NCBI RefSeq assembly: GCF_021165955.1
Contig: NZ_CP088952.1
Location: forward strand, 4,836,001 to 4,900,000
DNA from: Massilia endophytica
Lineage (GTDB): Bacteria > Pseudomonadota > Gammaproteobacteria > Burkholderiales > Burkholderiaceae_D
Direction of reading: 5' to 3'
DNA: 64,000 bases
Shown: in pieces, positions 49,065-56,868 of the stretch
Layout of the letters: every line of letters begins with the position of its first letter
Position numbering within the stretch: the first letter of the stretch is position 1
Notes under the pieces: model-generated
Told to the model about the DNA's origin: nothing
The model's input: only the letters and a program-made list of their open reading frames with translations
The model's database searches: none
Position numbers and translations under genes: made by a program

Positions 49065-49648
49065 TGCCCCCCGTAGGTGATGTTGTAGTAATCGTTCCAG
49101 TGGGTGTGGTGGCCCGCCTGGCTGACATAGTGGCTGTAGGTGATCACGCTCTCCGTGCCGCCCGACAGGGTCTGCAGGTTGGTGTGCGGCAGCGGGTCGT
49201 TGATGTCCACGTACTGCACATTGCCGACGGTGAGGTAGCCCTTGAGCACCATCATGTGGCCGCCCCCGCCGGGCCAGTGCCAGCTGAAGGCCACGGGCTT
49301 CTTGCGGCAGTAGATCTGGCTGCGCACCTGGGCCCAGGTCAGGGCCGTGTCCGAAGTCTGGTCGGCGGTGAAGCCGTATTTCTCGTACTCCGGCCAGCCG
49401 CCGTTGTTGCAGCTGCCGCCGTTGTTGTTGCAGCAGCCGGACAGGCCGAAGCGGTTGTTGGCCTGGGTGCACTGGGCCACGTCGTGGCCGAGGTAGCGCA
49501 TCGTCATCTGTCCGCTGGCGGCCCAGCACCAGTTGGAGGCCTGCTGGGGCAGCGTGGGCACGTCGACCGTGGCCACCAGGGGCGGATTGCAACAGGCGGA
49601 GAGCAGCCCGGCAAGGGGCAGTCCGCACAGGAAGGGGATGAGTTTCAT
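49061..49648 (-). CDS. Papain-like cysteine protease lipoprotein
   Basis: A 195-residue lipoprotein (lipobox LLSAC, modified Cys19) with a C39/C70-like papain-fold domain. The catalytic Cys41 is in PQQASNWCWAASGQMTMRYLG, His131 in GGGGHMMVLKGY, and the third residue in VDINDPLP (Asn150/Asp151). Extra cysteines (60, 72, 73, 80) lie in a Gly/Asn-rich loop, CCNNNGGSCNNGG. Relatives include the AvrRpt2 effector family, but here the enzyme is anchored to the envelope. Substrate unknown. ATG 49648 is chosen because it begins a proper lipoprotein signal. Confidence 0.82.
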   Translation of the reverse strand: MKLIPFLCGLPLAGLLSACCNPPLVATVDVPTLPQQASNWCWAASGQMTMRYLGHDVAQCTQANNRFGLSGCCNNNGGSCNNGGWPEYEKYGFTADQTSDTALTWAQVRSQIYCRKKPVAFSWHWPGGGGHMMVLKGYLTVGNVQYVDINDPLPHTNLQTLSGGTESVITYSHYVSQAGHHTHWNDYYNITYGGQ

Positions 49649-49776
49649 GCCGTAGTCCTCCTCAGTGGTTTGACAGTGACCAGAGGAGATAGTGGGCTTA
49701 TCGCGGCGGCGCCGCCAGCGCGAAGGCAGGGGGCGCTTGAGTTCGCTCAAGCGCCATCATGACGCGCGGTAATTCC

Positions 49777-51084
49777 TCAGGCGGCGGGCAGGGTAATGGT
49801 GAAGCGGGCGCCGCCCAGGGGGGAGGTATCGACCTTCAGGGCGCCGCCGTGCAGGTTGACGGCCTTGCTGGCGATGGACAGGCCCAGGCCGAAGCCGCCC
49901 GTGCTGCGATCGCGGCTGCGGTCCAGGCGGTAGAAGGGTTCGAACACTTTTTCGCGTTCCGATTCGGGAATGCCGGGGCCGTCGTCCTCGACCACGATGG
50001 TGACGCCGCCCAGCTTGCGCGTGGCCGACAGGGCCACCTTGGCGTTGGCGTACTTCTGGGCGTTGCGCAGCAGGTTGCCCGTGGCCCGCTGCAGCAGGCG
50101 CTGGTCGCCGTAGTAGGTGCCCATGCCGTCCGGCACGGCCACGTCCAGCGACACAGGGGAGGGAGGCAGGGAGTTGGCGCAGCTGCGCAGGGCCTCGGTG
50201 ACGTCGAAGGTCTCGTAGCGCAGGGGAGCGTCGCTGTCCATGCGGGCCATGCCCAGCAGCTCGTTGACCAGCGACTTCAGTTCGATCAGGTCGCCCTGCA
50301 TGCCGCCGATGCGCATCTGCAGCACCTGGTCGCGCTGCACCGTGTCGTACAGCAGCTCGAAGGCGAATTCCAGGCGGGCGATGGGGGTGCGGATCTCGTG
50401 CGAAACCGAATGCAGCAGGCTGCGCTGCGATTCCAGCAGGGTCTCGATGCGGTCGGCCATGTGGTTGATGCGCTCGGCCAGGGGATAGATGCTGTCGCCC
50501 GGCTGCATCTGGGCGCGCGCCTTGAGCTGGCCGGCGCCGAACTTGTCGGCCACCCGCATCAGGACCTGTAAGCCCTTCCAGTGGGAACGCGACCAAAAGC
50601 CGATGGGAATGAGCAGGGCCAGGGCCACGATGAGGTAGCGCACCGCCTCCACCTGCAGGGCGACGCCGATGTCGATGGGCAGGTCCTGGGCATGGATGGC
50701 CTCTTCGTTGCTGCCGATGTATTTGTCGCCCGCCAGGTCCACGCGGCGGAACAGGGCCTTGTGCGGGATGTCGATCACCACCTCGCCCCGCTCGAAGGCG
50801 TCGCGCTCCTGCTCGGGCAGGCTCTTGCGCGCGATGGCCAGGGGCACGAGGTCGATGCGCACGTCCGACACTTCGCGGATCTTGTTCAGGCGGTCCAGCC
50901 ATTCGTCGGCCGGGGCCTGGTCCACGTACTGCTCGAGCAGGAAGATCTGGGCCGCGGCCTGGCGCCGGGCGATCGCTTCCAGGGGATCACCGAAGAGCCG
51001 GTTTATGGTGAAATAGACAATGAACGCAGCCACGCTGATCGACAGCATCACGAGGATGAAGAAGCGGAAGAACAGGCGGTTCAT
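49777..51084 (-). CDS. rstB: Sensor histidine kinase, RstB-like
   Basis: A 435-residue membrane kinase: TM1 (about residues 8-28), periplasmic sensor (30-145), TM2 (147-163), HAMP, the dimerisation H-box LLHSVSHEIRTPIARLEF (His229) and ATPase domain with NLLRNAQKYA, VEDDGPGIP, FEPFYRLDRSRDRSTGG and GLGLSIASK. The pattern matches RstB of E. coli, and the matching regulator gene is 3 kb away on the same strand. A shared 15-mer lies just ahead of both genes. ATG 51084 is preceded by TATACAAT within 8 bp, so its mRNA may be leaderless. Confidence 0.87.
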   Translation of the reverse strand: MNRLFFRFFILVMLSISVAAFIVYFTINRLFGDPLEAIARRQAAAQIFLLEQYVDQAPADEWLDRLNKIREVSDVRIDLVPLAIARKSLPEQERDAFERGEVVIDIPHKALFRRVDLAGDKYIGSNEEAIHAQDLPIDIGVALQVEAVRYLIVALALLIPIGFWSRSHWKGLQVLMRVADKFGAGQLKARAQMQPGDSIYPLAERINHMADRIETLLESQRSLLHSVSHEIRTPIARLEFAFELLYDTVQRDQVLQMRIGGMQGDLIELKSLVNELLGMARMDSDAPLRYETFDVTEALRSCANSLPPSPVSLDVAVPDGMGTYYGDQRLLQRATGNLLRNAQKYANAKVALSATRKLGGVTIVVEDDGPGIPESEREKVFEPFYRLDRSRDRSTGGFGLGLSIASKAVNLHGGALKVDTSPLGGARFTITLPAA

Positions 51085-51090
51085 GTTGCC

Positions 51091-51105
51091 ATTGTATAAG
51101 AACAA
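51091..51105 (-). promoter_or_regulatory. Shared promoter-like 15-mer ahead of rstB
   Basis: On the minus strand this reads TTGTTCTTATACAAT. It matches 14 of 15 bases with TTGCTCTTATACAAT ahead of rstA (54837-54851). TTATACAAT has the look of a -10 element, and the two copies imply that both genes are driven by the same kind of promoter. Confidence 0.5.
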
Positions 51106-51214
51106 GTCTGGCCAAAACCTGCCTAGACAAATTTATGACAAAAAGGGTACATCTGGCGGTGGATTGGCTACGGTGCGCTGTCTAAGATGAATAGTCTGAT
51201 CACAGGAGTGTTTC

Positions 51215-52453
51215 ATGAGCAAATTTCAACCCGTCTTTAACGCCCTGCCGCTGATCGGGGCTCTGCTCCTGGCCGCCTGTGGTGGCGGCGGTACGGCAGC
51301 CCCGGCTGCGCCGCAGACGGCGGGCGGGAGTCCTGGCATCGCCGTGGGCGAGCCCCATCCGGGCGCCCCGGCGCGCGACGAATTCGTGGCGCTGGCCAAG
51401 GAAGGCCAGTGCGCCGACCTGCGCAACCGCCTCTACGTCATCGACGGCAAGCAGGTCCTGTGGGACCGCGCCGGCAGCTGCGCCGACAACACCGAGGGCC
51501 TCACCCTCTACGGCCTGACCCCGGGCCAACTGCTGTGCGCCAGCAGCGACACCATCGCCGGACCGCGCACCAGCTGCACCGATGAAAGCTTCCGCAGCAT
51601 GTTCGATACCATCTCCAAACACCGCGAAGAGGCGGACCTGGGCCTGGGCGCCAGCCATCAGGTGGAAGTGCTGAGCTTCCTGCCCAAGCCCGGCCCCGTG
51701 CCCTTCGAGTCCCTGCTGCAGGACGACTACTCCGGCGTGACCCTCAAGCAGAACGTGGTCATCCGCGACGCGGCCAGCTTCGAGCGCCTGTGGAACGCCC
51801 ATTTCCTGGGCCGCAGCCCGGCCGAACCCCTGCCGAAGATCGATTTCGCCCGCAAAATGGTGGTGGGCGTCTTCACGGGCGCCCAGCCGACGGGCTGCCG
51901 CTCCGTGGCCATCACCAAGGCGGCCGTGGAAGGCCGCCAGATGACCGTGGAATACGAGATCAGCACCCTGATGACCATTGCGATCTGCACCCAGGCCAAT
52001 ACCGCGCCCATGAGCCTGGCCGTGGTGGACCGCAGCGATGGCGCCGTGGAGTTCGTCAGCATCACCCCCGAACACCTGCCTTTCAGCAGCCTGGACCTGG
52101 ACAATAACTCGGGCATTACCAAGGCCCAGACCGCCATCGTGAAGGATGCGGCCACCTGGTCGGCCCTGTGGGCCCAGCACAAGCGCAACGCCGTGCCCGC
52201 CCTGCCGGAGCCCGTGGTGGACTTCAACAAGTTCATGGTGGTGGCCGTGTTTGCAGGCAGCAAACCCAATGGTTGTTATTCCACCACGCTGAGTAATCTC
52301 TACCGTAGCGGCCGGGTGATCAACGTCACCCGCATCGACCGCCTGCCTGCGCCCGGCGCCGTCTGCACGCAGCAGATTACCTCGCCCGCGCACCTCATCA
52401 TGATCGAGCGCAGCGATGACCCGGTCGAGGTGGCGGTGCGTACGGTTTCGTGA
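51215..52453 (+). CDS. Lipoprotein with two PrcB-like domains
   Basis: A 412-residue lipoprotein (lipobox LLAAC, then a Gly/Ala linker). The N-terminal third is unassigned (EFVALAKEGQCADLRNRLYV). Two similar modules follow, about residues 160-275 and 300-410: IDFARKMVVGVFTGAQPTGCRS paired with VDFNKFMVVAVFAGSKPNGCYS. These resemble PrcB_C domains of treponemal protease-complex subunits. The second ends TQQITSPAHLIMIERS. Function unknown; a protein-protein interaction role is inferred. AGGAG lies 7 bases before ATG 51215. First of three genes that separate rstA from rstB. Confidence 0.7.
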   Translation: MSKFQPVFNALPLIGALLLAACGGGGTAAPAAPQTAGGSPGIAVGEPHPGAPARDEFVALAKEGQCADLRNRLYVIDGKQVLWDRAGSCADNTEGLTLYGLTPGQLLCASSDTIAGPRTSCTDESFRSMFDTISKHREEADLGLGASHQVEVLSFLPKPGPVPFESLLQDDYSGVTLKQNVVIRDAASFERLWNAHFLGRSPAEPLPKIDFARKMVVGVFTGAQPTGCRSVAITKAAVEGRQMTVEYEISTLMTIAICTQANTAPMSLAVVDRSDGAVEFVSITPEHLPFSSLDLDNNSGITKAQTAIVKDAATWSALWAQHKRNAVPALPEPVVDFNKFMVVAVFAGSKPNGCYSTTLSNLYRSGRVINVTRIDRLPAPGAVCTQQITSPAHLIMIERSDDPVEVAVRTVS

Positions 52454-52519
52454 TCGCAACTGACGCGCGGACGCCAAGCCGGATAGAATGGCAGACATTC
52501 GATATTTCTGAGTGTCAAT

Positions 52520-53428
52520 ATGTCAAGACTCTGCGTGCTGGCGCTGGCCGGAATCTGCAAGCTGGCCCTGGCCCAGACCCCGGCCGCAAATCCCATGCCT
52601 GACGGAAGCCGGGACATGTACCTGGGACTGGGCGTGCAGTCCGCCCCCCGTTACGACGGGGCGAGCGGCCACCGCAGCACGCCCCTGCCCGTGATCCAGT
52701 TTCAGTGGAGCAATGGTCTCTTCGTATCCGGCATGAGCGCCGGCCTGCACCTGTCGCAGCAGCCCTGGCTGGAATACGGCCCGCTGCTGGCGCTGGCGCC
52801 CGGGCGCACGGCCTCCGGCTACCACCAGTTCCGCCTGGGCTCCGTCAACGACGGTTCGGGCAGCCCGATCGACACGCTGCCGCCGCGCCGCTCGGCAGGC
52901 GAGTCCCTGCTGGACGACGGCTACGACGGGGATTATGAGGAAGATCCGCCCACGATGAACCGGCTGGAGGGCATGTTCGTGGTGCATCCGCGGGTGGTGG
53001 GCGGCGGCTTCCTGAATGTCTACCTGTCCCCGCAATGGCGGGCGACGGGCAAACTGCTGTATGGCGCGGGCAATGCGCGGCGCGGCCTGCTGGCCCACTT
53101 CGCCCTGCAGCGCCTGGCGCTGGAGCCGGCGCCCAACCACACGCTGGCCCTGTCGGCCGGCGTCACCCTGGTCAACCGGGCCTACAGCGCGACCTATTTC
53201 GGCGTGCTGCAGGAAGAGGCCGACCAGAGCATCAACCCGGTCTATGCGCCCGGCGGCGGCCTGCAGGATGTGCGGGCCGGCGTGCGCTGGAACTGGTGCT
53301 TCAGCCCCTCCTGGATGCTGACGAGCGGCCTCCAGGCCACCCGTTACCTGGGCGATGCAAAAAAGAGCCCGCTCGTCGAGCGGCCCACCAACTACACCGT
53401 ATCCACTGCGCTGGCTTACCGCTTCTGA
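52520..53428 (+). CDS. MipA/OmpV-family outer-membrane protein
   Basis: A 302-residue beta-barrel protein with a signal peptide (MSRLCVLALAGICKLALAQ). MipA/OmpV features: YLGLGVQSAPRYDGASGHRS, PVIQFQWSNGLFVSG, VHPRVVGGGFLNVYLSPQW and a C-terminal aromatic, TALAYRF. MipA scaffolds lytic transglycosylase MltA and PBP1B in E. coli; others in the family respond to stress. An acidic Gly/Asp/Glu loop at about 130-145 is unusual. The next gene begins one base after its stop. Confidence 0.88.
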   Translation: MSRLCVLALAGICKLALAQTPAANPMPDGSRDMYLGLGVQSAPRYDGASGHRSTPLPVIQFQWSNGLFVSGMSAGLHLSQQPWLEYGPLLALAPGRTASGYHQFRLGSVNDGSGSPIDTLPPRRSAGESLLDDGYDGDYEEDPPTMNRLEGMFVVHPRVVGGGFLNVYLSPQWRATGKLLYGAGNARRGLLAHFALQRLALEPAPNHTLALSAGVTLVNRAYSATYFGVLQEEADQSINPVYAPGGGLQDVRAGVRWNWCFSPSWMLTSGLQATRYLGDAKKSPLVERPTNYTVSTALAYRF

Positions 53429-53429
53429 C

Positions 53430-54128
53430 ATGCCGACGACCGTCCGACTCCTCTCCGTGCTCCTGGGCCTTGGCCTGGCGGTGCACAGCTGCGCCCTGCA
53501 GGCGCAGGACGCGGGCTGGGTCAGCTACCGGGATGCCTACCGCAGCATGGTCCTGTTCGCGAAATACGGCAAGGCCAAGAATTTCCTGCAGAACCACTAC
53601 CAGGTCATCCCGCGCGACCCCGGCGCCACCCTGGACGGCCTGCGCCTGACCCTGAGCGGCAAGACCACCCAGCTCAGCCTGCCCCTCGACGCCACGGGAC
53701 GCACCAGCTTCCCCCTGCTCAAGGCAGCCTACGACGAGAACGCCATGCTGGTGCTGAACCGCAAGATCAGCCAGTTCAGCTTCCAGCCCCGCCTCTCCAT
53801 CGTGCCGCGCCTGGACGGCGTGTACGAGGCGGCCGACCTGCGCACGGCCTGCGACCAGGCGCTGCAGTACATGCGCTATACGGACGCGGGCTACAACACC
53901 CGGCGCTGCGTGGGCGTGCGCTTCGCCTTCCCCAAACGCAGCGACGCCTCCGTGCGCGTGCGCGATCCGGACCGCGAGTCCGGGCTGGCGCCGAACGACG
54001 GCGCCGCCTTCGACGGCGAGGCGAACAAGGATTTCCGGGTAATGGTGTACCGCTTTGCCGACTGGCCCGAGCGGGTGCAGGTGATCAGCCAGCAGGCGCC
54101 GGTCGCGATTGCGCCGGTGATCGAATAA
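53430..54128 (+). CDS. Exported DUF2987-like protein
   Basis: A 232-residue protein with a signal peptide (MPTTVRLLSVLLGLGLAVHSCALQAQ). The mature part (VSYRDAYRSMVLFAKYGKAKN, LDGLRLTLSGKTTQLSLPLDA, ACDQALQYMRYTDAGYNTRRCVGVRFAFP) resembles DUF2987, a family of unknown function. It follows the MipA/OmpV gene by one base and converges on rstA with a 6-bp gap. A role in the envelope with its neighbour is inferred. Confidence 0.68.
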   Translation: MPTTVRLLSVLLGLGLAVHSCALQAQDAGWVSYRDAYRSMVLFAKYGKAKNFLQNHYQVIPRDPGATLDGLRLTLSGKTTQLSLPLDATGRTSFPLLKAAYDENAMLVLNRKISQFSFQPRLSIVPRLDGVYEAADLRTACDQALQYMRYTDAGYNTRRCVGVRFAFPKRSDASVRVRDPDRESGLAPNDGAAFDGEANKDFRVMVYRFADWPERVQVISQQAPVAIAPVIE

Positions 54129-54134
54129 AGCGGC

Positions 54135-54815
54135 TCAGCCCCAGGCCGAGGGGGAGAACAGGTAGCCCTCGCCCCACACCGTCTTGATCTTCTCCGACTC
54201 GGCGTCGTCGAACTTGCGGCGCAGCTTGGAGATGCTGTTGTCGATGGAGCGGTCCAGGCCGTCGAACTCGATGCCGCGCATCTTCTTCAGCAGGGCGTCG
54301 CGCGAGAGCACGGTGCCTGCCGATTCGGCCAGCACCAGCAGCAGCTTGTATTCCGTATTGCTCAGCACGCAGGGCTCGCCGCGCCAGGTCACGGTGCGGT
54401 CGCTGGTGGCGATGGAGAGGTTGCCGAACACCAGCATGTCGCTCGGCTGCTTGTTCTGTGCGCGGCGCAGCAGGGCCCGCAGGCGGGCCAGCAGCACGCG
54501 CGGCTGCACGGGCTTGTTGATGAAATCGTCCGCACCCTGTTCCAGCAGGGACACCTCGTCGTAGGAATCCTCGCGCGCCGTCATGATCAGGATGGGCACC
54601 TCGCTCAGGTCGCGCAGCTGGCGGCAGACCACCATGCCGTCCAGGCCGGGCAGCATCAGGTCCAGCACCACGATATCGGGCGGCGCCGCCTTGAAGCGGC
54701 CCACAGCCTCGTCGCCGCGGCTGACCACATCCACCTTGAACTCATACCCTGCGAGATACTCCGTGACCAGGTCGGCCAGGCGGGCATCGTCTTCCACCAG
54801 CATCACTTGATACAT
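54135..54815 (-). CDS. rstA: Response regulator, RstA-like (OmpR family)
   Basis: A 226-residue OmpR-type regulator: receiver domain (MLVEDDARLADLVTEYL, phospho-acceptor Asp52 in VVLDLMLPGLDG, switch Lys in ADDFINKPV) and a C-terminal winged helix (VLSNTEYKLLLVLAESAG, FDGLDRSIDNSISKLRRKF, TVWGEGYLF). AAGGAG lies 7 bases ahead of ATG 54815, which therefore beats ATG 54821. Its partner kinase gene lies 3 kb away beyond three opposite-strand genes, which is unusual for a pair normally adjacent. Confidence 0.9.
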   Translation of the reverse strand: MYQVMLVEDDARLADLVTEYLAGYEFKVDVVSRGDEAVGRFKAAPPDIVVLDLMLPGLDGMVVCRQLRDLSEVPILIMTAREDSYDEVSLLEQGADDFINKPVQPRVLLARLRALLRRAQNKQPSDMLVFGNLSIATSDRTVTWRGEPCVLSNTEYKLLLVLAESAGTVLSRDALLKKMRGIEFDGLDRSIDNSISKLRRKFDDAESEKIKTVWGEGYLFSPSAWG

Positions 54816-54836
54816 GCGCATTCTCCTTCGGTGTCT

Positions 54837-54851
54837 ATTGTATAAGAGCAA
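54837..54851 (-). promoter_or_regulatory. Shared promoter-like 15-mer ahead of rstA
   Basis: Minus strand TTGCTCTTATACAAT, 22 bp before the rstA ATG; 14 of 15 bases match the copy ahead of rstB. TTATACAAT is the likely -10 region. Confidence 0.5.
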
Positions 54852-54921
54852 TGACCAAAAATGCACAAAGCCAACTGATTGCGGACAATTAGATACAGTT
54901 TCGGGACAAACCCCGGGACAA

Positions 54922-56049
54922 TCAGAGCGCGCGGGCGATCAGCAGCTTCTGGATATCGCTGGTGCCCTCGTAGATCTGGCAGACGCGGACATCGCGGTAG
55001 ATGCGCTCGACCGGGAAGTCGGACACATAGCCGTAGCCCCCGTGCACCTGGATGGCATCCGAGCAGACGCGCTCGGCCATTTCGGAAGCGAAGAGCTTGG
55101 CCATGGCGGCCTCCTTCAGGCAGGGCAGGCCCGCGTCCTTCATCGACGCCGCGTGCAGGATCAGCTGGCGCGCCGCCTCGATCTGGGTCGCCATCTCCGA
55201 CAGGCGGAACTGCACCGACTGGTGGTTGAAGATGGGCTGGCCGAAGCTCTCGCGCTCCTGGGAATACTTCAGGGCCGCCTCGAAGGCCGCGCGCGCCATG
55301 CCCACGGACTGGGAAGCGATGCCGATGCGGCCCCCTTCCAGGCCCGAGAGAGCGATCTTGTAGCCCATGCCCTCCTCGCCGATCAGATTTTCGGCCGGGA
55401 TGCGGCAATTCTCGAAAAGGATCTGCGCCGTATCGGAAGAATGCTGGCCCATCTTCTGCTCCAGGCCGGCGACGATATAGCCGGGGGTGGAGGTGGGCAC
55501 CCAGAAGGCGCTGATGCCCTTCTTGCCGGCCGCCTTGTCGGTGACGGCCATGACGATGGCCACGTCCGCGTACTTGCCCGACGTGATGAACTGCTTCACC
55601 CCGTTCAGCACATAATGGTCGCCGTCGCGGGTGGCGGTGGTGCGCAGGGCCGCGGCGTCGCTGCCGGTGTGGGGTTCGGTGAGGCAGAAGGCGCCCAGCA
55701 TCTCGCCCTGGGCGAGGGGGCGCAGCCACTGCTCCTTCTGCTGCGGGTTCGCATACATCATGGCGATGCTGCACACGGGGCAGTTATTCACGGAGATGAT
55801 GGTCGAGGTGCCGCCATCGCCCGCGGCGATCTCCTCGAGCACCAGGGCAAGGGACACATAGTCGAGCCCCGCCCCGCCCAGCTCCTCGGGCACGGCGACG
55901 CCGAAGGCGCCGAGGGCGGCGAGCTCCTTGAGCTCCTGTTTCGGGAAATAGTGTTCCTTATCCCAGCGCGCCGCGTTTGGCGCAATGCGCTCCTGCGCAT
56001 AGCTGCGCAGCGCGTCCCGGATCATCTGATGCTCTTCACTTAAAATCAT
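54922..56049 (-). CDS. Acyl-CoA dehydrogenase (short-chain type)
   Basis: A 375-residue flavoenzyme of the acyl-CoA dehydrogenase family. Signatures: GAFCLTEPHTGSDAAALRT (substrate/FAD loop), YVLNGVKQFITSGKYADV, and the C-terminal AIQVHGGYGYVSDFPVERIYRD with QIYEGTSDIQKLLIAR. The glutamate of YEGTS is the expected catalytic base. Chain-length preference cannot be read with confidence. It is the last gene of the liuA-aceK-thiolase-SDR-acd run, after a 116-bp palindromic element. Confidence 0.92.
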   Translation of the reverse strand: MILSEEHQMIRDALRSYAQERIAPNAARWDKEHYFPKQELKELAALGAFGVAVPEELGGAGLDYVSLALVLEEIAAGDGGTSTIISVNNCPVCSIAMMYANPQQKEQWLRPLAQGEMLGAFCLTEPHTGSDAAALRTTATRDGDHYVLNGVKQFITSGKYADVAIVMAVTDKAAGKKGISAFWVPTSTPGYIVAGLEQKMGQHSSDTAQILFENCRIPAENLIGEEGMGYKIALSGLEGGRIGIASQSVGMARAAFEAALKYSQERESFGQPIFNHQSVQFRLSEMATQIEAARQLILHAASMKDAGLPCLKEAAMAKLFASEMAERVCSDAIQVHGGYGYVSDFPVERIYRDVRVCQIYEGTSDIQKLLIARAL

Positions 56050-56066
56050 GTCTCTCTCTATTCATG

Positions 56067-56182
56067 AGCCCGTGTCCAAGTCTGGTGCCAGGGAAGAAAT
56101 GTGGACACGAGCTCGGCTGTAACTAGCTAGGGCTGAGGCCGTGTCCAAAAATCTTCCCTGGCACCAGATTTGGACACGGGCT
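56067..56182. repeat. 116-bp palindromic intergenic element
   Basis: The outer 30 bases on the left (from AGCCCGTGTCCAAG to GCCAGGGAAG, 56067-56096) are complementary to the outer 30 on the right (CTTCCCTGGCACC to GGACACGGGCT, 56153-56182) at 29 of 30 positions. The pairing continues imperfectly inward (GTGGACACG against CGTGTCCAA) to a CTAG centre at 56123-56126. The GTGTCCA and CCAGGGAAG modules recur within each arm. It fills the gap between the SDR and acyl-CoA dehydrogenase genes. It resembles a REP/MITE-type non-coding repeat and could form a long hairpin in RNA. Confidence 0.8.
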
Positions 56183-56197
56183 GGACTGTATTGCTGC

Positions 56198-56866
56198 TTA
56201 CCAGCCGATGGGGCTGCCGTCGTAGTTGCGGAACTGGGCTTTCTCGGAGGCGGGGAGCTCGGCCAGCAGCTTGCGGATGCCGGCGGCGCTGTCTTCCACT
56301 GCGATGTCGGCGCCCGGCCCGCCCATGGCCGTGCGCACCCAGCCCGGATGCAGGGCGACACAGGTGGCGCCGCGGCTGCCGAAGGTGAGGGCGGTGTCGA
56401 TCAGCACCGAGTTCAGGGCCGCCTTGCTGGCCCGGTACAGGGAACCGGTCGGGTTGCCGCGCTCGCTGAGCGAACCCATGCGCGAGGACAGCACGGCCAG
56501 CTTGCCGCGCGCCGCGCATACCAGCGGCGCCAGCACCGGCAGGAGGCGCATCGCCGCCAGCACGTTCGTGTGCATCACCTGGTCGAAGTCCGACTGCATG
56601 GGAAAGCCGTCCTGGCGCGGGCCGTAGACGCCCGCGTTCAGGATGGCGACGTCGAGCCGCTCGCCGTCGAGCTTCCAGCCCAGCGCCGCCACCGCTTCCA
56701 CGTTGGTGACGTCCAGCGTGTGCGATTCCGCACCCAGGTCCATCAGGGCGTCGCAGTCGGCAGCCTTGCGCGCTGTCGCAATGACGCGCCAGCCCGCCTG
56801 CAGGTACTGGATCGCCAGCTCGTGGCCGATGCCGCGCGAGGCGCCGATGACGAGTGCGGTGGGCAT
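56198..56866 (-). CDS. Short-chain dehydrogenase/reductase
   Basis: A 222-residue SDR. The nucleotide-binding motif is ALVIGASRGIGHELA, the NAG motif is in VAILNAGVYGP, the serine in LAVLSSRMGSLSE, and the catalytic YxxxK in LYRASKAALN. Substrate unknown; members of this C-factor-like group are diverse. ATG 56866 is two bases after the thiolase stop, so it is in the operon. Confidence 0.9.
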   Translation of the reverse strand: MPTALVIGASRGIGHELAIQYLQAGWRVIATARKAADCDALMDLGAESHTLDVTNVEAVAALGWKLDGERLDVAILNAGVYGPRQDGFPMQSDFDQVMHTNVLAAMRLLPVLAPLVCAARGKLAVLSSRMGSLSERGNPTGSLYRASKAALNSVLIDTALTFGSRGATCVALHPGWVRTAMGGPGADIAVEDSAAGIRKLLAELPASEKAQFRNYDGSPIGW

Positions 56867-56868
56867 GC

